Shown piece after piece: positions 40,981-51,316 of a stretch of DNA of 64,000 nt. Position numbers and translations under genes: made by a program. Numbering within the stretch: position 1 is the stretch's first letter; every line of letters starts with the position of its first letter. The notes under the pieces are model-generated. The model was not told the origin of the DNA. It saw only the letters and a program-made list of their open reading frames with translations, and searched no databases. The stretch comes from Methylorubrum suomiense (GTDB taxonomy: Bacteria > Pseudomonadota > Alphaproteobacteria > Rhizobiales > Beijerinckiaceae). The stretch is taken from positions 1 to 64,000 of the forward strand of contig NZ_BPRE01000007.1 of the NCBI RefSeq assembly GCF_022179765.1, given 5' to 3'.

Positions 40981-41080
40981 TTATCCACAGGCGACAGCGA
41001 CCGGCCGCCGCAGGCGGATGCATTGCGTCGTCCACACTTATCCACATATAAATCGTCAACAGAACAAAACACGAACAAGC
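40981..41080. promoter_or_regulatory. DnaA-box cluster with adjacent AT-rich patch
   Basis: Perfect DnaA boxes TTATCCACA occur at 40981-40989 and 41038-41046, with a weaker TCGTCCACA at 41028-41036, all in the same orientation. The following bases to about 41080 are distinctly AT-rich for this genome (CATATAAATCGTCAACAG, then ACAAAACACGAAC). This could be a replication origin or a DnaA-regulated promoter of the next gene. Confidence 0.6.
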
Positions 41081-41132
41081 GCGGCCGCAGCACCTTTCGC
41101 TCACGGGCTCCGCCCCCAGATCGGGACGCACC

Positions 41133-41816
41133 ATGAGAACCGCCGACAAGCAGATTGCCGATATCCTCGTGCGCTACGGCGAGCCCTTCGCGGGCAATGT
41201 CTGGCGCGTGCAGGGCACCGCCGTGATCTATCACAAGACGCTGGAGCGCATCGCCGCTCACACCCGCATCCGCTTCGACCCGCCGACGCTGATCCGCTCG
41301 GAGCGCGACGAGGCGGTGATTCTCGTCACCGGCCACATGCCTGGCGAGAAGGCCGGGGAGGAGCGGGTCGAGTGGTCCATCGGCGAGGCGCTGGTGAACG
41401 TGAATTACCGCGTCTCGGGCCGGCAGGCGGCTTACGTCTACGCCATGGCCGAGAAGCGGGCGAAGGACCGGGTGATCCTCAAGCTGATCGAGTTGCACGG
41501 GCTCGTCTATTCCGAGGAGGAGGCCGACGAGTTCCGCCAGAACCACGGTGTGCCGATCCGCGCGGTGGACGAGGATTACGACGCCCCGCCCGCCTTCGAC
41601 GAGGTGACCGAGCAGGAAGCCGACCTGAAGCGACTGATCGACGAGGCGGAATCGATCAACGCCGTCACCGATCTCATGCTCGACGAGCGCAGCCAGGGCA
41701 TCCTCAACGCCATGCCCCACGGCACCCGCGAGGAGGTGCGCGACTACGCCAAGGCCCGCCTGCGGGCATTGGGCTGGCCGCCGGCCAAGAAGGCAGGGCG
41801 CGGACGGGCCGCGTAA
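41133..41816 (+). CDS. Conserved hypothetical protein, possibly recombination-related (227 aa)
   Basis: The N-terminal half is alpha/beta (RTADKQIADILVRYGEPFAG, DEAVILVTGHMPGEK). The key segment is RQAAYVYAMAEKRAKDRVIL, then KLIELHGLVYSEEEADEF. The K-R-A-x-x-R-x-x-L helix ending in G-x-x-Y is reminiscent of ssDNA-annealing proteins of the Rad52/ERF type and of phage proteins of unknown role; I do not claim homology. The acidic C-terminus ends in a Lys/Arg-rich tail. It lies downstream of two DnaA boxes and upstream of a RecD2-like helicase, which supports a DNA-metabolism role. Confidence 0.6.
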   Translation: MRTADKQIADILVRYGEPFAGNVWRVQGTAVIYHKTLERIAAHTRIRFDPPTLIRSERDEAVILVTGHMPGEKAGEERVEWSIGEALVNVNYRVSGRQAAYVYAMAEKRAKDRVILKLIELHGLVYSEEEADEFRQNHGVPIRAVDEDYDAPPAFDEVTEQEADLKRLIDEAESINAVTDLMLDERSQGILNAMPHGTREEVRDYAKARLRALGWPPAKKAGRGRAA

Positions 41817-41823
41817 CGGGTTC

Positions 41824-41922
41824 CCAAAGGGCAAGCCCTTTGGCGGGGCACTGGGGCAGAGCCCCGGTTTCCCTCCTAGATCAGGGCTCCGCCCTGGACC
41901 CGCGAAAGGACTTGTCCTTTCG
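41824..41922. repeat. Array of four perfect short hairpins
   Basis: Hairpins: CCAAAGGG/CCCTTTGG (41824-41843), GGGGC/GCCCC (41853-41865), CAGGGC/GCCCTG (41882-41896) and CGAAAGGAC/GTCCTTTCG (41903-41922). They fill the gap between the 227-residue gene and recD2. The element has the look of a dispersed intergenic repeat. None is followed by a T-run. Confidence 0.6.
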
Positions 41923-41942
41923 AAACCTGGATTCGGTGACGC

Positions 41943-44102
41943 ATGGATGTGCTGGCGGGCTCCGTCGAGCGGGTGACCTTCCACAGCCCGGAGACCGGCT
42001 TCTGCGTCCTGAAGGTCCATGCCCGGGGTAAGCGCGATCTCGTTCCCGTGGTGGGGCACGCGCCCGCCATCGCCGCCGGCGAGTGGATGACCGCCTCCGG
42101 CCGCTGGACAAACGATCGTGAGCACGGGCTCCAGTTTCGGGCCGAGACGCTTCAGGTCACGGCGCCGACCGGGATCGAGGGAATCGAGCGCTACCTCGCC
42201 TCGGGTCAGATGCGCGGCATCGGTCCGCTCATGGCCAAGCGCATCGTCGCGGCCTTCGGCGAGGCCGTCTTCGAGATCATCGAGGCCGCGCCCGGCCGCC
42301 TCACCGAGGTCGAGGGCATCGGCAAGACCCGTGCTGCCCGCATCGTGAAGGGCTGGGCCGAGCAGAAGGCCGTGCGGGAGATCATGATCTTCCTGCACGC
42401 CCACGGCGTGGGCACCGCGCGGGCGACCCGCATCTTCCGCACCTACGGCCATGAATCCCTGAAGGTCATGGCGGAGGACCCATACCGCTTGGCCCGCGAC
42501 ATCCGGGGCATCGGTTTTCGCACGGCCGATGCGATCGCGCTCCGGCTCGGGCTCGCCCGCGAGGCGCCGCGGCGCCTCGCTGCCGGTGTCGCCTACGCGC
42601 TCCAGAAAGCGATGGACGAGGGCCATTGCGGCCTCCCCGTCGATGCCCTCGTGCGCTCGGCCGCCGATCTGCTCGACGTCGCACCCGATTTGGTGCGCTG
42701 CGCCGCCGCTCTGGCGCTGCGCGAGGGCCGGGATGTCGTCGCTGATACGCTCCGGGGCGAGCCCTGCCTGTTCCTGAAGGGCCTGCACGGGGCCGAGCGT
42801 GCCATCGCTGCCCGCCTCCTCGACCGTGCCGGGGGCACGCCGTCCTGGCCGCCGATCGATTTTCTCGGACGTGCCCGCCCCTGGGTCGAGGCGAGGACCG
42901 GCAAGGCGCTCTCCGCGTCTCAGGCCGAAGCCGTGGATCTCGCGCTGTCCGCAAAACTCTGCGTGCTGACCGGCGGGCCGGGCGTCGGCAAGACCAGCAC
43001 CCTCGACGCGATCCTGCGCATCCTCACGGCCAAGGGCGTCCGCGTGCTGCTCGCCGCCCCGACCGGCCGCGCCGCCAAGCGCATGGCCGAGCAGACGGGG
43101 CTCGAAGCGCGCACGATCCACCGCCTTCTGGAGATCGACCCGCGCAACGGTGGCTTCCAGCGCGACGAGACCAATCCCCTCGACGCCGATCTCGTCGTCA
43201 TCGACGAGATGTCCATGGTCGACGTGCCGCTGATGCATGCCCTGCTGAAGGCGATACCCGAGCGTGCGGCGCTGATCCTCGTCGGCGATGTCGATCAGCT
43301 TCCCTCGGTCGGTCCGGGACAGGTGCTGGCCGACGTGATCGCCTCCGGGCGCGTCCCCGTGGCCCGGCTCACCGAGATCTTCCGCCAGGCGGCGCAGAGC
43401 CGGATCGTGACGAGCGCCCATCGGGTCAACAGCGGATGTGTGCCCGAGACCCCGCCGCGGGGCGAGCCGAGCGACTTCCACATCATCGAGATCGACGATC
43501 CGGATGCCGGCGTCGAGACCCTGATCGAGGCGGTGGCCCGGCGCATCCCCCGTCGCTTCGGCCTCGATCCGACCCGGGACATCCAGGTTCTGACGCCGAT
43601 GATCCGTGGATCCCTCGGCAGCCGCAACCTGAACCACCGGCTCCAGGCGGTCCTGAACCCCAATCCGCCCACGCTGGTCGAGCGCTTCGGTTGGCGCTTC
43701 GCCCCCGGAGACCGGGTGATGGAGACCCGCAACGATTACGACCGCGACGTGTTCAACGGCGATCTCGGCACGATCGCCGCGATCGATATGGCGGAGGAGG
43801 TGCTCAGCGTCGATTTCGACGGGCGCGCGGTCGTCTATCCCTTTGCCGAACTCGACACGCTGGTGCCGGCCTTCGCCACCACGATCCACAAGGCGCAGGG
43901 CTCGGAATACCCGGCCGTGGTGATTCCGGTGGTGACGCAGCACCGCACCATGCTGGCGCGCAACCTCCTCTACACGGGGCTGACCCGGGGACGTCGCCTC
44001 GTGGTCCTGATCGGCCAGCCCCGGGCCATCCGGACGGCGGTGCAGGATCATACCGTGCGCCGCCGCTGGACCCGGTTGCAGGAATGGCTGGAGGCGGGCT
44101 GA
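41943..44102 (+). CDS. recD2: RecD2-type ATP-dependent DNA helicase (SF1)
   Basis: The 719-residue protein has an N-terminal OB-like part (LAGSVERVTFHSPETGFCVL) and helix-hairpin-helix segments (RGIGPLMAKRIVAAFG at about 91 and VEGIGKTRAARIV at about 123). The helicase core carries Walker A GGPGVGKT (344-351), motif II DEMSMVD (421-427), a GDVDQLPSVGPG motif and a C-terminal TTIHKAQGSEYPAVVIPV. This matches RecD2, the RecBC-independent form of RecD, a 5'-3' helicase in fork repair. Its place after recF and recQ suggests a repair cluster. Confidence 0.88.
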   Translation: MDVLAGSVERVTFHSPETGFCVLKVHARGKRDLVPVVGHAPAIAAGEWMTASGRWTNDREHGLQFRAETLQVTAPTGIEGIERYLASGQMRGIGPLMAKRIVAAFGEAVFEIIEAAPGRLTEVEGIGKTRAARIVKGWAEQKAVREIMIFLHAHGVGTARATRIFRTYGHESLKVMAEDPYRLARDIRGIGFRTADAIALRLGLAREAPRRLAAGVAYALQKAMDEGHCGLPVDALVRSAADLLDVAPDLVRCAAALALREGRDVVADTLRGEPCLFLKGLHGAERAIAARLLDRAGGTPSWPPIDFLGRARPWVEARTGKALSASQAEAVDLALSAKLCVLTGGPGVGKTSTLDAILRILTAKGVRVLLAAPTGRAAKRMAEQTGLEARTIHRLLEIDPRNGGFQRDETNPLDADLVVIDEMSMVDVPLMHALLKAIPERAALILVGDVDQLPSVGPGQVLADVIASGRVPVARLTEIFRQAAQSRIVTSAHRVNSGCVPETPPRGEPSDFHIIEIDDPDAGVETLIEAVARRIPRRFGLDPTRDIQVLTPMIRGSLGSRNLNHRLQAVLNPNPPTLVERFGWRFAPGDRVMETRNDYDRDVFNGDLGTIAAIDMAEEVLSVDFDGRAVVYPFAELDTLVPAFATTIHKAQGSEYPAVVIPVVTQHRTMLARNLLYTGLTRGRRLVVLIGQPRAIRTAVQDHTVRRRWTRLQEWLEAG

Positions 44103-44303
44103 CGCAGCGAGCGGTCACCGGACGCCGTCAGCCTGGGGCGCTGATCAGGGCCCGAGGATGACGGCGGTGATGTGGAAGCCTGGGCCGTTGCCCTTTTGCC
44201 CTCGCGCCCCCCGTGCGCCATCGTGTAGGCAACGGAAACGGCCGCTGGCCGCACGTCGCAACAAGGGCCGCACGCCATTTCCCGCCCCGACCCTTCCGAG
44301 CTG

Positions 44304-45470
44304 GTGCGGCAGGTCTTCTACCTGCCGGGCTTCGACCCGCGCCCGCCGGAGACGTATTGGGGTCTGTTCCGCCGGGAGAGTCGCATCACGGCGGAGCGGC
44401 GGGGAATCGGCATCACGGTCGGCGAACCGGTGCGCTCCGGCGACGAGATCAGTCTCGATTGGGACGTGACGAGCGATGTCGATGGCGCGGTCACCCGCCT
44501 GCGCTACAGCCTGCTGCGCTGGGACGATATCGTGCGTGCCCGCTTCCCCCGCTCGAACATGCGCCGCCTCGCCGAGGTGCCTGCCCTCTGGTGGCGCTTG
44601 TGGCGCAGTGGCTATCTTAGGGCATTCCGGCGCGAGGCGCGGCGCTTCCACCGCGTCATCCTCGGCATCCACCTCATCTACTTGGTCCTCGTCGTGCTGA
44701 GCCTCGCGCTCGCCGCAGGACTCGTCGCGATCGTATGGCCCGCGGGCTGGCCGGGCCTCGCCACCGCAGCCGTCGTACCGCCTCTCGCCTACGCGATCCT
44801 CAGCCTCGTGATGCGGGTGACGCGGGGAAGACCGCTCTATGTCGCCCATCTCGTCGACGACACCGCCTTCACCCACGACCATGCGTCCGGCCGTGAGCTG
44901 GCGATGCGCGAACGTCTGGCTCCCTGGGCCGAGCGTATCCGCGCCGCCGAAGGGGTCGCCTCCGAGATCGTCGTGATCGGCCATTCCTCCTCGAGCTTCC
45001 TCGCCCTCGAAGTCCTCGACCGCATCCTTGCCCAGGATCCCGATTTTGGATCGCGGGGTACGCCGGTGACTCTCGTGACGATCGGCAGCGTGATTCCCTG
45101 GATCACCCTCGATCCCCGGGCCGAGCGGACGCGGAATGCCCTCGCCCGGATCGGCGGCGAGACCCGCATCGGCTGGCTCGACGTGCGCGCCAGTTGGGAT
45201 TGGCTGTCGATTCACCTGCGCGATCCCGTGAGTGCCTCGGGGTTGCCCGCGCCACCGCCGGGGCGTTTCGCGGTGCTGCGGGTGTCCATCGAGGATCTGA
45301 TCGAGCCGGCCATCGTCGCGCGGCGGCGCTGGAACCTGTTCCGCATGCATTTCCAGCTCCTGATGTCGAGCCGGAAGCCGGGTGCCTTCGATTACGCGGC
45401 CTTCGTGGCCGGACCCGAGCCGGTCCACGCGGCGGTTGCCCGGATCGCGGCTCCGGCCACGAAGACCTAG
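44304..45470 (+). CDS. Membrane-bound alpha/beta-hydrolase-like protein (388 aa)
   Basis: It starts at GTG 44304 (RQVFYLPGFDPRPPETYWGL). Two hydrophobic segments lie at about 123-150 (GIHLIYLVLVVLSLALAAGL) and 152-176. A VVIGHSSSSFLALEVLDRIL motif follows, resembling the nucleophile elbow G-x-S-x-S of alpha/beta hydrolases, with later segments VTLVTIGSVIPWI and VRASWDWLSIH. This suggests a lipase- or esterase-like fold at the membrane, but substrate and catalytic acid/His are unclear. It stands alone between recD2 and purL. An earlier non-ATG start is possible. Confidence 0.55.
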   Translation: MRQVFYLPGFDPRPPETYWGLFRRESRITAERRGIGITVGEPVRSGDEISLDWDVTSDVDGAVTRLRYSLLRWDDIVRARFPRSNMRRLAEVPALWWRLWRSGYLRAFRREARRFHRVILGIHLIYLVLVVLSLALAAGLVAIVWPAGWPGLATAAVVPPLAYAILSLVMRVTRGRPLYVAHLVDDTAFTHDHASGRELAMRERLAPWAERIRAAEGVASEIVVIGHSSSSFLALEVLDRILAQDPDFGSRGTPVTLVTIGSVIPWITLDPRAERTRNALARIGGETRIGWLDVRASWDWLSIHLRDPVSASGLPAPPPGRFAVLRVSIEDLIEPAIVARRRWNLFRMHFQLLMSSRKPGAFDYAAFVAGPEPVHAAVARIAAPATKT

Positions 45471-45695
45471 GGGCTTGCCATCTTGGAACCGGTCAAGGAA
45501 TTGTGAGGAAAAGCCGAGACCGTATCGCGCGCGATCATGTTGCGATGCCGTTCCGTGTTTGCAGCCGCCCCCGTTCCGCTCTAGAGCGAAGCCTGCGTCG
45601 CGCCGGTTCTTGCGGGGATCGGCCGCGGGTCTGGCGGGGCAGCGGCGCCGTCGTTTGGACGCTCGCGCGGCGAGGATTTTGAGCAAGGGCTGCGA

Positions 45696-47924
<2,229 letters not shown>

Positions 47925-48051
47925 AGCATCGGCCCGAAAGGTGGATGACGGCTTTCGGGAACAGCCGGTGCGGACCAACACTCCGGAGGATCGCCCTGGA
48001 TCCGAAATCCAGGGTGAACTTCCGGGCGACACGAGAAACGGGAGACACCCC

Positions 48052-48288
48052 ATGCCGATGGATGCGCGCGACATCGAGGCGATGATCCGCGAGGCGCTGC
48101 CCGACGCGAAGGTCGAGATCAAGGATCTCGCCGGCGATGGCGACCATTACGCCGCAACGGTCATTTCCGCCGCGTTCAAGGGCAAGACCCGTGTCGCCCA
48201 GCACCAGATGGTCTACGGCGCGCTGCAGGGGCGCATGGGCGGCGTGCTCCACGCTCTTGCGCTGACCACGGGCGTCCCCCAGGATTGA
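48052..48288 (+). CDS. bolA: BolA family protein
   Basis: The 78-residue protein from ATG 48052 (PMDARDIEAMIREALPDAKV) has the BolA KH-like fold. Its segments are EIKDLAGDGDHYAATVISAA, KGKTRVAQHQMVYGAL and a conserved H in VLHALALTT. BolA proteins pair with CGFS glutaredoxins to hold a [2Fe-2S] cluster, and a CGFS glutaredoxin follows 100 nt downstream. The upstream extension from 47941 is non-conserved. Confidence 0.9.
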   Translation: MPMDARDIEAMIREALPDAKVEIKDLAGDGDHYAATVISAAFKGKTRVAQHQMVYGALQGRMGGVLHALALTTGVPQD

Positions 48289-48389
48289 AGCGGAGATGTG
48301 CCGCGCAGGGTGGTACGGCCTTGTATTCGGACGGGCCGTCCTGACCTCACGGCCAGTGGCATGAACGAAAGCTCGACGAGGACCACGCG

Positions 48390-48725
48390 ATGACTGACAC
48401 CAACACCACGATCCAGAACGAGATCGCGTCGCAGGACGTGGTCGTGTTCATGAAGGGCACGCCGCAATTCCCGATGTGCGGCTTCTCCGGTCAGGTCGTC
48501 CAGATCCTCAATTACCTGGGCGTCCCGTTCAAGGGCGTGAACGTGCTCGACGACATGGGCATCCGCGAGGGCATCAAGGCCTTCTCCAACTGGCCGACCA
48601 TCCCGCAGATCTACGTGAAGGGTGAGTTCGTCGGCGGTTGCGACATCGCCCGCGAGATGTTCCAGTCCGGTGAACTCCAGCAGTTCCTGTCCGAGAAGGG
48701 CGTGCCGGTGAAGAGCGCGGCCTGA
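48390..48725 (+). CDS. grxD: Monothiol glutaredoxin, Grx4/GrxD type
   Basis: The 111-residue thioredoxin-fold protein carries the monothiol active site C30-GFS in [12 protein letters not shown], then [20 protein letters not shown] with the cis-Pro glutathione-binding TIP motif. It binds and transfers [2Fe-2S] clusters and partners BolA, whose gene is directly upstream. The purL-bolA-grxD order is common in alphaproteobacteria. Confidence 0.95.
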   Translation: MTDTNTTIQNEIASQDVVVFMKGTPQFPMCGFSGQVVQILNYLGVPFKGVNVLDDMGIREGIKAFSNWPTIPQIYVKGEFVGGCDIAREMFQSGELQQFLSEKGVPVKSAA

Positions 48726-48792
48726 TCGCCGTACTCCGTCTGAACTCTTTTCTGCCCGAACACTTGTCTCCCGGGTCAGCCCGGGAGACGGC

Positions 48793-49695
48793 ATGTACGA
48801 CGTCATCATCGTGGGTGGTGGCCCCGCCGGGCTCAACGCCGCCCTGATCCTCGGCCGGGCGCGACGCCGCGTCTTGCTCTGCGACGCCGGGCATCCGCGC
48901 AATGCCGGAACGCCGGCGACCTGGGGCCTTTTCGCGCGCGACGGCACCCCGCCCACCGCGTTGCGGGCGCAGGCACGGGCCGATCTCGCCCGCTACGACA
49001 CCGTCGAAATTCGCGATGTCGAGGTGATCGGTGCCTCCCGCGACGGCGAGGCTTTCTCCGTGCGCCTCGCCGACGGACGAAGCGAGCAGGCCCGCCGCAT
49101 GATCCTCGCAACCGGCCTTCGCCAGGATCTGCCCCCGGTCTCCGGCTTCGACATCTACTGGGGCACGGGGGTGCATTCCTGCCCGTATTGCGACGGCTAC
49201 GAGGTGCGCGACCGGCCCCTCGCGATCTACGGACGCGGACATGGCGGAAGCGGGCTCGCCCTCGAATTGTCAGCCTGGAGCCGTGACGTGACGCTCTGCA
49301 CCGATGGCGCCGACGCGGAGCTTACAGACAAGGACCGCGCCCGCCTCACCCGCAACGGCATCCGCATCGTCGAGGCCTCGGTCGACCGGCTCGACGGCGA
49401 CGGGGCCCGCCCGCATCGCCTGTATTTCCGGGACGGCAGCGACATTCCCTGCGCGGCGTTGTTCGTGATGCCCTTCGCCTGCAGCCCCTCCCCGCTCATC
49501 ACCGAACTCGGTTGCGACCTCGACGAGAAGCGCGGGGTCGTCCCGACCCGCGAATACGAGCGCACCAACGTGCCGGGATTGTTCGTGGCCGGCGACGCGT
49601 CGCGCCGGGTCCAGTTCGCCGTCGTCGCGGCAGCGGAAGGCGCCATGGCGGCCTTCGCCATCAACACGGAGATCATCGCCGAGCAGACTCGCTGA
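48793..49695 (+). CDS. Thioredoxin-reductase-like NAD(P)/FAD-dependent oxidoreductase
   Basis: The 300-residue flavoprotein has an FAD-binding DVIIVGGGPAGLNAAL start, an RMILATGLR hinge and a CPYC redox pair (C130/C133) in HSCPYCDGYEV. A nucleotide site AIYGRGHGG and a terminal VPGLFVAGDASRRVQFAVVA follow. It belongs to the TrxB-like group but may not use thioredoxin; the second Rossmann motif is degenerate (GRGHGG instead of GGGxxA), and such forms are often FAD-dependent with other partners. It lies 67 nt after grxD. Confidence 0.8.
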   Translation: MYDVIIVGGGPAGLNAALILGRARRRVLLCDAGHPRNAGTPATWGLFARDGTPPTALRAQARADLARYDTVEIRDVEVIGASRDGEAFSVRLADGRSEQARRMILATGLRQDLPPVSGFDIYWGTGVHSCPYCDGYEVRDRPLAIYGRGHGGSGLALELSAWSRDVTLCTDGADAELTDKDRARLTRNGIRIVEASVDRLDGDGARPHRLYFRDGSDIPCAALFVMPFACSPSPLITELGCDLDEKRGVVPTREYERTNVPGLFVAGDASRRVQFAVVAAAEGAMAAFAINTEIIAEQTR

Positions 49696-49723
49696 GGGGC
49701 TTTGTCCGGCTCGCCCTTGCCAA

Positions 49724-49836
49724 CTCCTCATCCCAAGGTGCCGCGTCGGCGGCCGGGAACGAGGCTTCGAGGGATCGCTGAGACGTCCGAAGCCTTCCTT
49801 CGCGGTTCCGCTTCGCTGCGCATCTCAGGACGAGGA
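49724..49836. repeat. Extragenic palindromic element (copy 2, degenerate)
   Basis: CTCCTCATCCCAAGGTGCCG at the left and GCGCATCTCAGGACGAGG at the right repeat, with mismatches, the arms of the element at 40835-40944. The interior again has a GAGGCTTCGAGGGA versus GAAGCCTTCC pair. It separates the flavoprotein and lactonase genes. Confidence 0.55.
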
Positions 49837-49931
49837 TTCGATGGGATCAGCCGACCGAACTGGCTTCAAGGCTTCGTGACAAACCGGGCCGCCGGGCGTT
49901 GACCTGCGACCTCTCAGTTCGCGGAGCTGCG

Positions 49932-50816
49932 ATGACCCCGACGATCCATCCCGAACCTGCCCGTGTCGCGGTGGCCTGCGGTTGCACCCTTGGGGAGGAG
50001 ATCATTTGGGACGCGCGCGACGCCTCGCTTCTGTGGGTCGACATCGAGAATCCCGCCATCTGGCGGCATTGGACGCAGACCGGCGAGACCAAACGGCTCG
50101 GTCTCGACGAGAAGCTGAGCTTTGCTTTACCGACGACTGATCCGGATGTCGTCGTGGCGGGTTTCCGTTCCGGCGTGGCGGCGCTGAACCTCGCCGACGG
50201 GACGCGCCGGCCGATCGTGCGGCCCGACGATTTTCCCGAGGGCAACCGTCTGAACAGCGGCAATATCGGCCCTGACGGCAGCCTCTATTTCGGCAGCATG
50301 GACGATGCGGAGGAGGCCGAGACCGGCAGCTATCACCGGTTCGACGGCACCCGGCTCGCGACGTTCGGCGGGCTCGCGGCGGTGACGAACGGGCCGGTGG
50401 CGAGCCCGGATGGGCGACGGCTCTACACCATCGATACGGCCGAGGGGATCGTGCGGACCCATACCCTCGAAGGCGGCGAGATCGGCCCGGCGGAACCCTT
50501 GATCCGCTTCGAGAATGGATGGGGCAAGCCCGACGGCCTGACGCTCGATGCCGAGGGGCATCTGTGGATCTGCCACTACGGCGCCTCGCGCATCACGCGC
50601 TTCCGCCCCGACGGAAGCATCGAGCGCGTACTGCCGATTCCCACGGCGCTCGTCACAAAATGCGCCTTCGGCGGGCCGGACCTCACGACGCTCTACGTGA
50701 CGACCTGCCTGCGCGGGCGTGATCCGGCCATCGACCCGATGGCCGGACATCTGTTCCGCGTCGAAACCCCTTTCAAAGGACTCCCGGCACGGCTCTACGA
50801 ATTGCCGCTCCCCTGA
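49932..50816 (+). CDS. SMP-30/gluconolactonase/LRE family protein
   Basis: ATG 49932 gives 294 residues of six-bladed propeller sequence. Segments are CGCTLGEEIIWDARDASLLW (metal-ligand Glu), EGNRLNSGNIGPDGSLYFGS with N and D ligands, AVTNGPVASPDGRRLYTIDT and GWGKPDGLTLDAEGHLWICH. Family members hydrolyse sugar lactones with a divalent metal; substrate here is unknown, an aldonolactone being likely. It is monocistronic, ending 21 nt from the convergent metallothionein gene. Confidence 0.85.
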   Translation: MTPTIHPEPARVAVACGCTLGEEIIWDARDASLLWVDIENPAIWRHWTQTGETKRLGLDEKLSFALPTTDPDVVVAGFRSGVAALNLADGTRRPIVRPDDFPEGNRLNSGNIGPDGSLYFGSMDDAEEAETGSYHRFDGTRLATFGGLAAVTNGPVASPDGRRLYTIDTAEGIVRTHTLEGGEIGPAEPLIRFENGWGKPDGLTLDAEGHLWICHYGASRITRFRPDGSIERVLPIPTALVTKCAFGGPDLTTLYVTTCLRGRDPAIDPMAGHLFRVETPFKGLPARLYELPLP

Positions 50817-50837
50817 CCAGGGCCCGGCCTCGACGCT

Positions 50838-51011
50838 TCAGCCGTGGCAGGTGCAGCCGGCGTGGTCGCAGCCATTGTGCTCGGGATGGCCGTCGGCGCA
50901 CTCGTCGCAGCAGAACGCCTTCTCCTCGCGCTTCACCGCCTTTTCCAGCGAGACCACGCAGACGCAGTCCGGGCAGGCGCACTTCACCATTTCGACATTC
51001 ACGCTGCTCAT
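50838..51011 (-). CDS. Bacterial metallothionein (57 aa)
   Basis: The 57-residue protein has nine cysteines plus several histidines: KCACPDCVCVV, a helix SLEKAVKREEKAFCCDEC, then HPEHNGCDHAGCTCHG. This is the SmtA-type zinc-finger-like metallothionein arrangement, binding Zn/Cd. The start at 51011 is set by an upstream GGGGACCGTG region and by conservation of the C-x-C-x-x-C beginning. It converges with the lactonase gene. Confidence 0.9.
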   Translation of the reverse strand: MSSVNVEMVKCACPDCVCVVSLEKAVKREEKAFCCDECADGHPEHNGCDHAGCTCHG

Positions 51012-51316
51012 CACGGTCCCCTTAAGACAAATGTTGCGCGTTCCGGCGCGTGCCGACGCAAATCGATCTTCTGCCTCAGCTGATCGAAGCGCAATCATCT
51101 CCTGCTAAGATCGCAGGAATGTTGCGCTCGGGACGCGGATCAGGGGATTTCGATGATGCGGTGCGCCGGTGAACGGACTGCGTTCTTCGCGTCCGTCACA
51201 AGACCCCCCGTGGGCCAACATGCGCAGAGACGTGGGGAGCGAAGGACGTTTCGCGATCGAACCGTTCTCCCTCGAATCGCTTTGGCGTCGCTGCGCCCGC
51301 TAGGGAGACGGGCGCG
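51012..51316. other. Intergenic region between metallothionein and the chemosensory operon (305 bp)
   Basis: No gene is seen. It would hold the metallothionein promoter (minus strand). At 51293-51315 GCGCCCG pairs with CGGGCGC, a possible weak terminator for the minus-strand kinase operon ending at 51317. A GATCGCAGG/CCTGCTAAGATCG repeat-like spot near 51090-51118 was noted but is not convincing. Confidence 0.4.

Noticed and set aside
40755..44051. 1098-codon open frame on the minus strand opposite the 41133 gene and recD2
   Set aside because: Shadow frame; it even runs through the extragenic repeats and DnaA boxes.
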